DNA of 64,000 bases, taken from contig CAADTT010000012.1 of the NCBI GenBank assembly GCA_900752065.1, forward strand, positions 1-64,000. The letters run 5' to 3'. Position 1 is the first letter of the stretch. Each line of letters begins with the position of its first letter. The notes under the pieces were generated by a model that was given only the letters and a program-made list of their open reading frames with translations, ran no database searches and was not told the DNA's origin. The translations under genes and the position numbers were made by a program. Source of the stretch: Lachnospiraceae bacterium. Its GTDB lineage: Bacteria > Bacillota > Clostridia > Lachnospirales > Lachnospiraceae. This document shows positions 1 to 7,447 of this stretch, in pieces.

Positions 1-27
1 TCGGTGGTTCGAATCCACCTCCATCCA
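1..27 (+). tRNA. 3' end of a tRNA, probably tRNA-Tyr (partial)
   Basis: Only the T arm (stem 3-7 / 15-19 around TTCGAAT) and the 3' acceptor strand TCCATCC with discriminator A27 lie in the window. The T-arm context CGGTGGTTCGAATCCACCT and A73 are typical of Firmicute tRNA-Tyr, but the anticodon is outside, so the identity is inferred from resemblance. It heads a cluster with three further tRNAs. Confidence 0.6.
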
Positions 28-65
28 CTTAAATGAAGTTTTTCATTTATTAATTTCATATTTGA

Positions 66-139
66 CGCGGGGTAGAGCAGTCTGGAAGCTCGTCGGGCTC
101 ATAACCCGGAGGTCGCAGGTTCAAATCCTGTCCCCGCAA
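66..139 (+). tRNA. tRNA-fMet (CAT)
   Basis: Complete cloverleaf with anticodon CAT at 100-102. The acceptor 5' strand CGCGGGG faces CCCCGCA, leaving the C1-A72 mismatch that marks bacterial initiator tRNA. The anticodon stem ends in three G-C pairs (GGGCTCATAACCC), also an initiator hallmark. CCA is not encoded. Confidence 0.95.
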
Positions 140-144
140 TTTAT

Positions 145-217
<73 letters not shown>

Positions 218-243
218 TTCTCAAAGTATTATGAACAGAGTAA

Positions 244-316
244 GGGTGTGTAGCTCAGTTGGTAGAGCACTTGACTTTTAATCAAGTTGTCCCGGGTTCG
301 AACCCCGGCACGCTCA
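244..316 (+). tRNA. tRNA-Lys (TTT)
   Basis: 73-nt cloverleaf. The acceptor GGGTGTG/CACGCTC has two G-T wobbles, the anticodon TTT is at 277-279, and the T arm is CCGGGTTCGAACCCCGG. It is the last tRNA of the cluster and is followed by an intrinsic terminator. Confidence 0.95.
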
Positions 317-351
317 TTTAAACAGAATCGTTCAGATACTTAGAGAAAGTG

Positions 352-395
352 AAATGGTTATTGTTTGTAATAGACAGGCAATAGCCATTTTTTTT
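352..395 (+). terminator. Intrinsic terminator of the tRNA cluster
   Basis: The arms AAATGGTTATTG and CAATAGCCATTT form a 12-bp stem with one G-T wobble, followed directly by T-rich sequence. It lies 35 nt after tRNA-Lys. Confidence 0.85.
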
Positions 396-492
396 ATCAT
401 AGAAGACTTCGTTTCCTATGATACAATAACGGTCCGCGAGGATGCACACATATGTGTATGGAAGATGCTTCCCTTAGTTCCATGCATATCAA
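395..492. repeat. Two consecutive dyad structures in the tRNA-cmk-like spacer
   Basis: First, TATCATAG (395-402) pairs perfectly with CTATGATA (416-423). Second, a 12-bp arm around ATGTGTATGGAA pairs with TTCCATGCATAT (two wobbles, 14-nt loop). Neither is followed by a T run, so they are not obvious terminators. They may be a palindromic repeat element or a structured leader of the downstream gene; function unknown. Confidence 0.4.
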
Positions 493-589
493 AAACTCCT
501 CCACGGAATTAGTTTTGAGTTTTATATTTTAGAAATTCATGATATAATTTTTTATAGAAGAACAGATTACGATGAAAAGGAGGGACTCT

Positions 590-1180
590 ATGAATAAGAA
601 AATGATTATTACGATTTCAAGAACCTTTGGCAGCGGTGGGCATGATATAGGGGAGAAGCTGGCAAAAAAACTGGAAATTCCCTTTTATGATAAAAATCTT
701 TTAAAAATGATGTCAGATAAAACGGGAATCAGTGAAGAGGGTCTGGAAAATGCAGATGAAAAGCTTTTGTATCAATATACAGATTCCTATTCTATTGCTT
801 TTGGTCAGGATTATAGTACAAATATATATTTGTACAAGGTACAGAAAAAGCTGATTCATGAATTGGCAGAAAAGAGTTCCTGTGTGATCGTAGGGCGTTT
901 GGCTGACTGGATTTTGAGAGAAAATCCGGATCTTCTAAGAGTATTTGTGATGGCGCCAGAGGAATTTCGCGTGAGCCGTATTATGGAGCAGGAGAAAATT
1001 ACAGAGAAGCAGGCAGAAAAGCTGATTCGTCAGATGGATAAGCTTCGAAGAAATTATTATTCTTTTTTTACAGATGGAAAATGGGATGATATGGAGAATA
1101 AGGATATCATAATAAACAGTTCTCTGAGAGGGATTGATGGAACTGTGGAAATTTTAAAATCAATTGTAAATAGTTTATAA
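590..1180 (+). CDS. Cytidylate kinase-like family protein
   Basis: About 196 aa, related to the cytidylate kinase-2 family (P-loop nucleotide kinases common in Clostridia). The N-terminus KMIITISRTFGSGGHDIG carries the glycine-rich phosphate-binding loop typical of this family, and a second conserved stretch is SSCVIVGRLADWIL. An upstream in-frame ATG at 572 exists, but the strong SD AGGAGGG at 579-584 sits correctly for ATG 590, so I prefer that start. The substrate is not proven; it could be CMP or another small phosphoacceptor. A clear paralog is present at 63.1 kb. It stands alone between a TATAAT-like -10 near 542 and its own terminator. Confidence 0.85.
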   Translation: MNKKMIITISRTFGSGGHDIGEKLAKKLEIPFYDKNLLKMMSDKTGISEEGLENADEKLLYQYTDSYSIAFGQDYSTNIYLYKVQKKLIHELAEKSSCVIVGRLADWILRENPDLLRVFVMAPEEFRVSRIMEQEKITEKQAEKLIRQMDKLRRNYYSFFTDGKWDDMENKDIIINSSLRGIDGTVEILKSIVNSL

Positions 1181-1194
1181 AGTACGGAAACAGT

Positions 1195-1224
1195 AAAACA
1201 GGAGCCTTACGGCTCCTGTTTTCA
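1195..1224 (+). terminator. Intrinsic terminator after the cytidylate kinase-like gene
   Basis: AACAGGAGCC-TTAC-GGCTCCTGTTTT forms a 10-bp perfect hairpin with a short T run, starting 15 nt after the stop codon. The A-rich 5' side could allow bidirectional use. Confidence 0.85.
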
Positions 1225-1259
1225 AGGAAAGAGAAAAAATAAAATATTTTGAGGGAGTT

Positions 1260-1322
1260 CTTCGCAGCCTGTGGGAGCTGCGAAGAGTGAGTTATGAAAA
1301 TATATTAGCTCATCGCTAATAT
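1260..1322. repeat. Two perfect inverted repeats in the spacer 1225-1541
   Basis: CTTCGCAGC (1260-1268) faces GCTGCGAAG (1277-1285) across 8 nt. ATATTAGC (1302-1309) faces GCTAATAT (1315-1322) across 5 nt. No T run follows either, and no gene is seen in this spacer on either strand. They resemble palindromic intergenic elements; role unknown. Confidence 0.45.
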
Positions 1323-1423
1323 GTTTATAGTATATGTGAGAATTGTGTACAGAGTGTGTTTTTTGTCTAAAGAAAATGCAAAGATTATAAAAAGAAAAAA
1401 AGAATAGTAAAAAGATCCTATGC

Positions 1424-1453
1424 TTGACAAGACATATAAAAGAAATATATGAT
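1424..1453 (+). promoter_or_regulatory. Sigma-A-type promoter for the yaaO-like gene
   Basis: The -35 TTGACA (1424-1429) is perfect; an 18-bp spacer precedes the -10 TATGAT (1448-1453), about 89 nt before the start codon. Confidence 0.7.
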
Positions 1454-1541
1454 TGATAAATATGAGTCACAGAGAATGTATTTGAACGGTAGTATGATAG
1501 AACTTTAGAGTCAAAGAAATAGCAAGCCAGGGAGACTCCAG

Positions 1542-3008
1542 ATGGAATATTTGTATGATGCTCTTTTAAAATATCAGAAATCGGATATGTATCCTTTTCA
1601 TATGCCGGGACATAAGAGGAAAAAAGAGAAATTTGAAAATCCCTTTCAAATTGACCTTACGGAGATTTACGGATTTGATAATCTTCATCATGCGGAGGGA
1701 ATTTTAAAAACGATACAAGAGCGGGCGGCCGCATTATATGGTGCGGAAGAAACGCATTTTTTAATAAATGGAAGTACCTGTGGAATCTTGAGTGCTGTTG
1801 CAGCATGTACAACGAAAAGAGGAAAAATACTAATGGCGAGAAATTGCCATAAGGCTGCGTACCATGCAGCGCTCCTGGGAGAGCTGGAAGTAGAATATAT
1901 CTGCCCGGAAAGAGAAGATTTTTTTGGAATTAATGGGGGAATCTGCCCGGAAACGGTAGAGAGGATGCTGGAGCAGACAGAAGGCGTACAGGCAGTCATA
2001 ATTACATCTCCCACTTATGACGGCGTAGTTTCGGATATAAAAAAGATAGGAGAAATCGTTCACAGAAAAGGAATTCCCTTTATCGTTGATGAAGCGCACG
2101 GAGCACATTTTGGATTACATCCTTATTTTCCGGAGAGTTCGGTACGGCTCGGCGCTGATCTAGTGATTCACAGTCTTCATAAAACTCTGCCTTCCCTGAC
2201 ACAGACTGCCTTGCTCCATGTAAATGGAAATCTGGTAAACCGGGAAAAACTTCAGATGTATCTGGGTATTTATCAGAGCAGCAGCCCGTCTTATGTGTTA
2301 ATGGCGGGGATGGATGAGTGCATCAGGGAGATTATGCATCATGGAGTAAATAAATTTGAAAGGTTAAAAAGAAATCTGGAGACTTTTTATAAAAAGGCAG
2401 AAGAATTTTCCGGGATAAGGCTGGCAGGATATCAGCTTGTGGGGAAAAGCGGGATTTATGATTTTGACAGGTCAAAACTGATACTGTCTGTAAAAAATAC
2501 AGAAATAAACGGGAGCATGTTAAGTGACAGGTTAAGAGAGGAATATCATTTGGAAATGGAGATGGCGGCGGGGACTTATGCTCTGGCACTGACTTCCATA
2601 GCAGATACGGACGAGGGATTTGCGAGGCTTATTGAAGCACTAAAGGAAATTGATGGTTCTTTGAAAACAGATTTTGAAAAAAAGAAGGAATCTGGGAAAA
2701 AAAAGGATGTATCAGACCTTGCATCAAAAAATGAAATTGTGTATAAAATCAGCGATGCTATGGAGAAAACTGGCAAAAATGTGCTGTTAAAAGAAGCAGA
2801 AAATAAAGTGAGCCGGGAGTTTTTATATCTGTATCCGCCGGGGATTCCTTTGCTGACGCCTGGGGAGAGGATTGGAGGAGAACTTTTAAATAGAATCCTG
2901 AATTTTCGCCAGGAGGGATATTCCATCCAGGGACTGGCGGATCATCAAGCAGAATATATTCAGGTGATAAGCGAAGAAAACAGTTACAAAAAGAATATTG
3001 CAGAGTGA
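1542..3008 (+). CDS. Orn/Lys/Arg decarboxylase family PLP enzyme (YaaO-like)
   Basis: 488 aa. Fold-type I PLP-dependent decarboxylase family (major domain about residues 1-370, C-terminal domain about 410-480). The start YPFHMPGHKR is diagnostic, the DEAHGAH stretch contains the PLP-contacting Asp and His, and the Schiff-base lysine is K214 in SLHKTLPS. It probably decarboxylates arginine, lysine or ornithine toward polyamines, but the substrate cannot be read from sequence. It is the first gene of a block (decarboxylase, nucleotide kinase, holB, ricT, trmN6, rsmI) matching the Bacillus yaaO-to-yabC region. The central linker (around 370-410) is lysine/glutamate-rich and poorly conserved. Confidence 0.9.
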   Translation: MEYLYDALLKYQKSDMYPFHMPGHKRKKEKFENPFQIDLTEIYGFDNLHHAEGILKTIQERAAALYGAEETHFLINGSTCGILSAVAACTTKRGKILMARNCHKAAYHAALLGELEVEYICPEREDFFGINGGICPETVERMLEQTEGVQAVIITSPTYDGVVSDIKKIGEIVHRKGIPFIVDEAHGAHFGLHPYFPESSVRLGADLVIHSLHKTLPSLTQTALLHVNGNLVNREKLQMYLGIYQSSSPSYVLMAGMDECIREIMHHGVNKFERLKRNLETFYKKAEEFSGIRLAGYQLVGKSGIYDFDRSKLILSVKNTEINGSMLSDRLREEYHLEMEMAAGTYALALTSIADTDEGFARLIEALKEIDGSLKTDFEKKKESGKKKDVSDLASKNEIVYKISDAMEKTGKNVLLKEAENKVSREFLYLYPPGIPLLTPGERIGGELLNRILNFRQEGYSIQGLADHQAEYIQVISEENSYKKNIAE

Positions 3009-3027
3009 AACAGAGGAAGTTAGAAGA

Positions 3028-3636
3028 ATGGGGAAAATCTTTTATATCATGGGAAAAAGTTCATCAGGAAAAGATACGATTTTTGAAGAACTTTTGGAAA
3101 AAAAAGAGCTGAAACTTCAAAAAGTGGTGCTTTATACCACAAGGCCCATCCGTTCCGGGGAGACAGACGGGGTACAGTATCATTTTGTGGATGAAGAAAA
3201 ACTTCATGAAATGACAAAAGCAGGAAAGGTGATAGAAATTCGCTCTTATGATACTGTCTGCGGCTTATGGAAGTATTTTACGGTAGATGACGGTCATATG
3301 GATTTAAATAAAAAAAATTATTTGGCGATCGGAACTTTGGAATCCTATAAAAAAATGAAAAATTACTATGGGGAGGAAAAAATCGTTCCGGTTTACGTTG
3401 AAGTGGAAGATGGAATTCGTCTGGAGCGGGCGTTGACAAGGGAGAAAAAGCAGCAAAAGTCAAATTATGGGGAAATGTGCCGCAGATTTCTGGCAGATTC
3501 TTCAGATTTTTCAGAAGAAAATGTGATGAAGGCTGGAATTAAGAAGAGATTCTTCAATAACGGGGAAATATCTGAGTGCATAGAAAAAATAGCATCCTAT
3601 ATAAGAGAATCTTTACATGAAAATACCGCTAGGTAA
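3028..3636 (+). CDS. Guanylate kinase-like protein
   Basis: 202 aa from ATG 3028 (SD GAGGAAG at 3013). A TTG at 2998 would overlap the upstream gene and lacks a site, so it is not preferred. The P-loop G9KSSSGKDT17 and the GMP-binding signature TTRPIRSGETDG, with YHF after it, place it in the guanylate kinase fold. It occupies the position that tmk holds in the Bacillus yaaO-tmk-holB block. It may be a second gmk paralog rather than the essential one. It lies 19 nt after the decarboxylase, so it is probably cotranscribed with it. Confidence 0.83.
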   Translation: MGKIFYIMGKSSSGKDTIFEELLEKKELKLQKVVLYTTRPIRSGETDGVQYHFVDEEKLHEMTKAGKVIEIRSYDTVCGLWKYFTVDDGHMDLNKKNYLAIGTLESYKKMKNYYGEEKIVPVYVEVEDGIRLERALTREKKQQKSNYGEMCRRFLADSSDFSEENVMKAGIKKRFFNNGEISECIEKIASYIRESLHENTAR

Positions 3637-3652
3637 AAGCTTAAATGTGTGT

Positions 3653-3658
3653 TATACT
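3653..3658 (+). promoter_or_regulatory. Candidate extended -10 promoter for holB operon
   Basis: TGTTATACT gives an extended -10 (TG, one base, TATACT) with no convincing -35. It lies 119 nt before the holB start, in the 140-nt spacer after the guanylate-kinase-like gene. Confidence 0.4.
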
Positions 3659-3696
3659 TTCATGTAGAGTACAGCGGCAGGAACAGGAAAGAAATA

Positions 3697-3726
3697 ATTG
3701 CAGTTTGGCCTTATTTGAACTGTAAT
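3697..3726. repeat. ATTGCAGTT/AACTGTAAT inverted repeat
   Basis: ATTGCAGTT (3697-3705) faces AACTGTAAT (3718-3726) across 12 nt, one G-T pair. The same TTACAGTT/AACTGTAA core recurs at 47280-47310 and 59440-59519, which suggests a dispersed palindromic element. Confidence 0.45.
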
Positions 3727-3776
3727 AAGAAACAGGAACTGTTACCAGTAATATACGACAGGAAGAGGTGACAATT

Positions 3777-4772
3777 ATGCCGGGATTTAAAGATATGATC
3801 GGACATGCACAGGTAATCGGGCATTTACAGAATGCTATAAAATTAGATAAGGTATCCCACGCTTATATACTGAATGGGGAGAAAGGTTCCGGGAAAAAGA
3901 TGCTGGCATCTGTATTTTCCCAGGTGCTGCAGTGTGAGGAAAAGGGACAGGAGAGCTGCGGGAAATGCAGGTCCTGCAGGCAGGCAGAGAGTGGAAACCA
4001 TCCGGATATCATACGGATCACCCATGAAAAACCGAACAGTATCAGTGTAGATGAGATCAGGGAGCAGTTGGTCAATGATGTGCAGATCAAACCATACAGC
4101 AGCAGATATAAAATCTATATCATACCGGAGGCGGAAAAGATGACAGTGCAGGCACAAAATGCTCTGTTGAAAACAATAGAGGAACCGCCGGCCTATGCGA
4201 TCATCCTGTTTCTCACGACGAATGCTTCTTCTCTTCTTCAGACGATCCTGTCCAGATGCGTGGTGCTGAATATGAAACCGGTATCAGACAGACAGGTGAA
4301 AAATTATCTAATGGAGCATGTGCAGATTCCGGACTATCAGGCAGATATCTGTGTAGCTTTTTCCCATGGAAATATAGGGAAAGCGGTAGAACTGGCTTCT
4401 TCAGACAATTTCAATGAGATTAAAGCGGCGGCGCTGCATTTGGTAAAAAATGCTCCTAAAATGGAGATACAGGATATTATTGGCGCGGTGAAGGCTGTGA
4501 CAGAGTTTAAGATGGAAATAGGAGATTATCTGGATCTTCTTTCTGTATGGTATTGCGATGTGCTGTATTTTAAAGCAACAAGAGATGTGGACGGGCTGGC
4601 ATTTAAGGATCAGGTACAGGTCATCACAGAGCAGATCCAAAAGTGTTCTTATGAGGGACTGGAGCATATTCTGGAGAGTATTCAGAAGGCGAAGGACAGG
4701 CTCGGGGCCAATGTAAACTTTGATCTGACAATGGAGCTTCTGTTTATGACAATAAAGGAGAATTTAGCATAA
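3777..4772 (+). CDS. holB: DNA polymerase III delta' subunit (HolB)
   Basis: 331 aa AAA+ clamp-loader subunit. Residue stretch GEKGSGKKM is the P-loop; four cysteines in CEEKGQESCGKCRSC form the zinc module; an SRC motif (SRCVVLNM) occurs after sensor 1. It would act at the replication fork in loading the beta clamp, with the DnaX and HolA subunits. I chose ATG 3777 (SD GGAAGAGG 3761-3768) over GTG 3768, which lies inside that SD. It overlaps ricT by one base (stop TAA shares its A with the next ATG), indicating translational coupling. Confidence 0.93.
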   Translation: MPGFKDMIGHAQVIGHLQNAIKLDKVSHAYILNGEKGSGKKMLASVFSQVLQCEEKGQESCGKCRSCRQAESGNHPDIIRITHEKPNSISVDEIREQLVNDVQIKPYSSRYKIYIIPEAEKMTVQAQNALLKTIEEPPAYAIILFLTTNASSLLQTILSRCVVLNMKPVSDRQVKNYLMEHVQIPDYQADICVAFSHGNIGKAVELASSDNFNEIKAAALHLVKNAPKMEIQDIIGAVKAVTEFKMEIGDYLDLLSVWYCDVLYFKATRDVDGLAFKDQVQVITEQIQKCSYEGLEHILESIQKAKDRLGANVNFDLTMELLFMTIKENLA

Positions 4773-5680
4773 TGACAAAGATAATCGGAGTGAGATTTCG
4801 CAACGCAGGGAAAATTTATTATTTTAGCCCGAAGAAATTTCATATAAAGAAGGGCGCCCATGTTATCGTGGAAACGGCCAGAGGGATAGAATACGGTACA
4901 GTGGTCGTAGGAATAAAGGAACTGCCGGATGAAGAAGTGATCCAGCCGTTAAAGCCGGTGATACGCGTGGCAACACCGGAAGATGACGTAAAGGTTGCGA
5001 GAAACCGGGAGAGAGAAAAGGAAGCGATAAAAATCTGCCAGGAAAAGATAAAGAAGCATAACCTGGAGATGAAGCTGATCGATGCGGAATATACCTTTGA
5101 TAATAATAAGGTGCTGTTTTATTTTACGGCAGACGGACGGATTGATTTCCGTGATCTGGTAAAAGATCTGGCGGCTGTTTTTAAGACAAGGATCGAGCTG
5201 CGTCAGATTGGCGTCAGAGATGAGACGAAGATCATAGGGGGAATTGGTATCTGTGGCCGTCCGCTGTGCTGTCATTCCTATTTGTCGGAGTTTATTCCGG
5301 TATCCATCAAGATGGCGAAAGAGCAGAACCTGTCTCTGAATCCTACAAAGATTTCTGGAGTCTGCGGTCGTCTGATGTGCTGTTTGAAAAATGAGGAGGA
5401 AACCTACGAGTATTTAAATAGCCGTCTTCCCGGAAACGGAGATACGGTACAGACGGATGACGGGATGAAGGGAGAAGTACAGAGCGTGAATGTCCTGCGC
5501 CAGATGGTAAAGGTTCTCGTAGATGTTGACGGTGAAAAAGAAATCAGGGATTATCAGGTATCCCAGTTAAAATTTAAACCGAGACGAAAAAAAGAGAAGG
5601 TAAAGGTCGAGGATAAGGAACTGAAAGAGCTGGAGGCTCTGGAAAAGAAGGAAGGAAAGCCCAGAAAAGATGGAAAATAG
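4772..5680 (+). CDS. ricT: RicT / YaaT, PSP1-domain protein
   Basis: 302 aa with a PSP1 domain. Six cysteines in two matching clusters (C161, C166, C167 in ICGRPLCC; C198, C203, C204 in VCGRLMCC) correspond to those that hold Fe-S clusters in the Bacillus RicAFT complex. That complex stimulates RNase Y-dependent mRNA processing and affects phosphorelay, sporulation and competence. The lysine/glutamate-rich C-terminal tail (about 270-302) is low complexity. It is coupled to holB upstream and overlaps trmN6 by 11 nt downstream, the same order as in Bacillus. Confidence 0.93.
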   Translation: MTKIIGVRFRNAGKIYYFSPKKFHIKKGAHVIVETARGIEYGTVVVGIKELPDEEVIQPLKPVIRVATPEDDVKVARNREREKEAIKICQEKIKKHNLEMKLIDAEYTFDNNKVLFYFTADGRIDFRDLVKDLAAVFKTRIELRQIGVRDETKIIGGIGICGRPLCCHSYLSEFIPVSIKMAKEQNLSLNPTKISGVCGRLMCCLKNEEETYEYLNSRLPGNGDTVQTDDGMKGEVQSVNVLRQMVKVLVDVDGEKEIRDYQVSQLKFKPRRKKEKVKVEDKELKELEALEKKEGKPRKDGK

Positions 5681-6407
5681 CCTGCGCCCGGGGGAACGTC
5701 TTGATGACCTCCAAAGAAATGGATATAAAATCATTCAAAATGAGAATAAATTTTGCTTTGGTATGGATGCGGTACTGCTTTCCGGTTTTGCCAACGTAAA
5801 AGAGGGGGAGAATGTTCTGGATTTGGGGACGGGAACAGGAATTATACCGATTTTACTGGCTGGGAAGACGAAGGGAAGACATTTTACCGGGTTGGAAATA
5901 CAGAGTTGCAGCGCAGATATGGCAGCGAGAAGTGTAAAGTACAATCATCTGGAGGACAGGATTTCCATTGTAGAAGGAGATATCAAAGAAGCCGGTAAAG
6001 TGTTTGAGCCGGCTTCTTTTGACGTCATAACGAGTAATCCGCCCTATATGACAGGGCAGCATGGGCTGGTAAACCCGGATGAGGAAAAGGCGATCGCCCG
6101 CCATGAGATATGCTGTACACTGGAGGATGTCATCAGCCAGACGGCAAAACTGCTCCGGGTAGGAGGACGGTTTTATCTGGTTCACAGGCCCTTTCGTCTG
6201 GCAGAAATCATACATATGCTGGTAGAGTACCGTCTGGAACCAAAGAGAATGAAGCTTGTTTATCCTTTTGTGGACAGAGAACCGAATATGGTTCTGATCG
6301 AGGCTGTCAGGGGAGGAAAATCAAGGATTACCGTGGAAAAACCTCTGATCGTATATCAGAAGCCTGGTGTGTATACAGATGAAATTTATGATATTTATGG
6401 GTATTAA
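5670..6407 (+). CDS. trmN6: tRNA1(Val) adenine-37 N6-methyltransferase (YabB/TrmN6-like)
   Basis: 245 aa class I SAM methyltransferase. The SAM-binding motif is D51LGTGTGI, and the amino-methylating motif is N123PPY126. Preceding FCFGMDAVLLS is typical of the TrmN6/YfiC family. It probably methylates A37 of tRNA-Val in the cytoplasm. The gene starts inside the end of ricT and lacks its own promoter, so it is an operon member. Confidence 0.88.
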   Translation: MENSLRPGERLDDLQRNGYKIIQNENKFCFGMDAVLLSGFANVKEGENVLDLGTGTGIIPILLAGKTKGRHFTGLEIQSCSADMAARSVKYNHLEDRISIVEGDIKEAGKVFEPASFDVITSNPPYMTGQHGLVNPDEEKAIARHEICCTLEDVISQTAKLLRVGGRFYLVHRPFRLAEIIHMLVEYRLEPKRMKLVYPFVDREPNMVLIEAVRGGKSRITVEKPLIVYQKPGVYTDEIYDIYGY

Positions 6408-6492
6408 AGGTATTTTAAACAGGAAATATGACGGAAAAACAGTGTGCGGTACAGTGAATATTTTTATGTAACAGGCAATAAGGAGGTTTAAA

Positions 6493-7335
6493 ATGCAGGG
6501 AAAATTATATCTGTGTGCGACGCCGATCGGTAATCTGGAAGATATCACTATGAGGGTGCTCCGAATCTTGAAGGAAGTGGATCTGATCGCAGCGGAAGAT
6601 ACCAGAAACAGTATCAAGCTGCTGAATCATTTTGACATTAAGACGCCCATGACCAGCTACCATGAATATAATAAAATTGAAAAAGCGTATACGCTGATTG
6701 AGAAGATGCGTCAGGGGAAGAATGTAGCTTTGATCACCGATGCGGGAACACCGGGAATTTCAGATCCCGGCGAAGAGCTGGTGAAAATGTGCTATGAGGG
6801 AGGAATCGAGGTGACCTCTCTGCCGGGGGCGGCGGCGTGCATCACAGCCCTGACCCTGTCCGGACTGTCTACCCGACGGTTCTGTTTTGAAGCCTTTCTT
6901 CCTGCAGATAAGAAGGAAAAACAGGCGGTCCTTGAGGAACTGAAGCGTGAAACCAGGACGATCATTCTCTATGAAGCGCCCCACCGCCTGGTCAGGACTC
7001 TTTCGGAGCTGTCAGAAGCATTGGGAGACAGAAAAATAACGATCTGCCGGGAGCTTACGAAAAAGCATGAGACGGCATTTGTCACAACTCTTTCAGGTGC
7101 TTTGAAGCATTTTCAGGATACAGAGCCGAAAGGAGAATGTGTGCTTGTCCTTGAGGGAAGGAGCCGGAAGGAGATGGAGGAGGAGGAAAGGGCTTCCTGG
7201 GAGAAAATAAGTATTTCGGAACATATGGAGCGTTATCTGAAGAAGGGAATCGAAAAAAAAGAAGCGATGAAGCTGGTGGCAAAGGACAGGGGCATCAGTA
7301 AGAGGGATGTATATCAGAGTCTGTTGGACCTATAA
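6493..7335 (+). CDS. rsmI: 16S rRNA (cytidine-1402-2'-O)-methyltransferase RsmI
   Basis: 280 aa. Tetrapyrrole-methylase fold: LYLCATPIGNLEDIT at the N-terminus, AEDTRNS, then ITDAGTPGISDPGEELV and SLPGAAACITAL, all RsmI hallmarks. It would 2'-O-methylate C1402 in the ribosomal decoding centre. A strong SD AAGGAGG precedes the ATG. It closes the yaaO-to-yabC-like block; no clear terminator is visible before the next gene. Confidence 0.95.
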   Translation: MQGKLYLCATPIGNLEDITMRVLRILKEVDLIAAEDTRNSIKLLNHFDIKTPMTSYHEYNKIEKAYTLIEKMRQGKNVALITDAGTPGISDPGEELVKMCYEGGIEVTSLPGAAACITALTLSGLSTRRFCFEAFLPADKKEKQAVLEELKRETRTIILYEAPHRLVRTLSELSEALGDRKITICRELTKKHETAFVTTLSGALKHFQDTEPKGECVLVLEGRSRKEMEEEERASWEKISISEHMERYLKKGIEKKEAMKLVAKDRGISKRDVYQSLLDL

Positions 7336-7366
7336 TGATGCTGCAGGCTGAAAACAGGATTTGCTC

Positions 7367-7396
7367 TTGCTAGAAGTACGAAGAATATGTTATCTT
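7367..7396 (+). promoter_or_regulatory. Candidate promoter for the M60 peptidase gene
   Basis: TTGCTA (7367-7372), 18-bp spacer, TATCTT (7391-7396) preceded by TG two bases upstream (extended -10). Moderate match; 52 nt before the start. Confidence 0.4.
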
Positions 7397-7447
7397 AATA
7401 AAAAGTAAAGAAAACGGCGGAAAAAAATAAGAAAAAGGAGAAATGAA

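Noticed and set aside
1222..1470. 82-codon minus-strand frame in the spacer before the decarboxylase gene
   Set aside because: AT-rich and low-complexity, no SD, and it overlaps the promoter and dyads of the plus strand.
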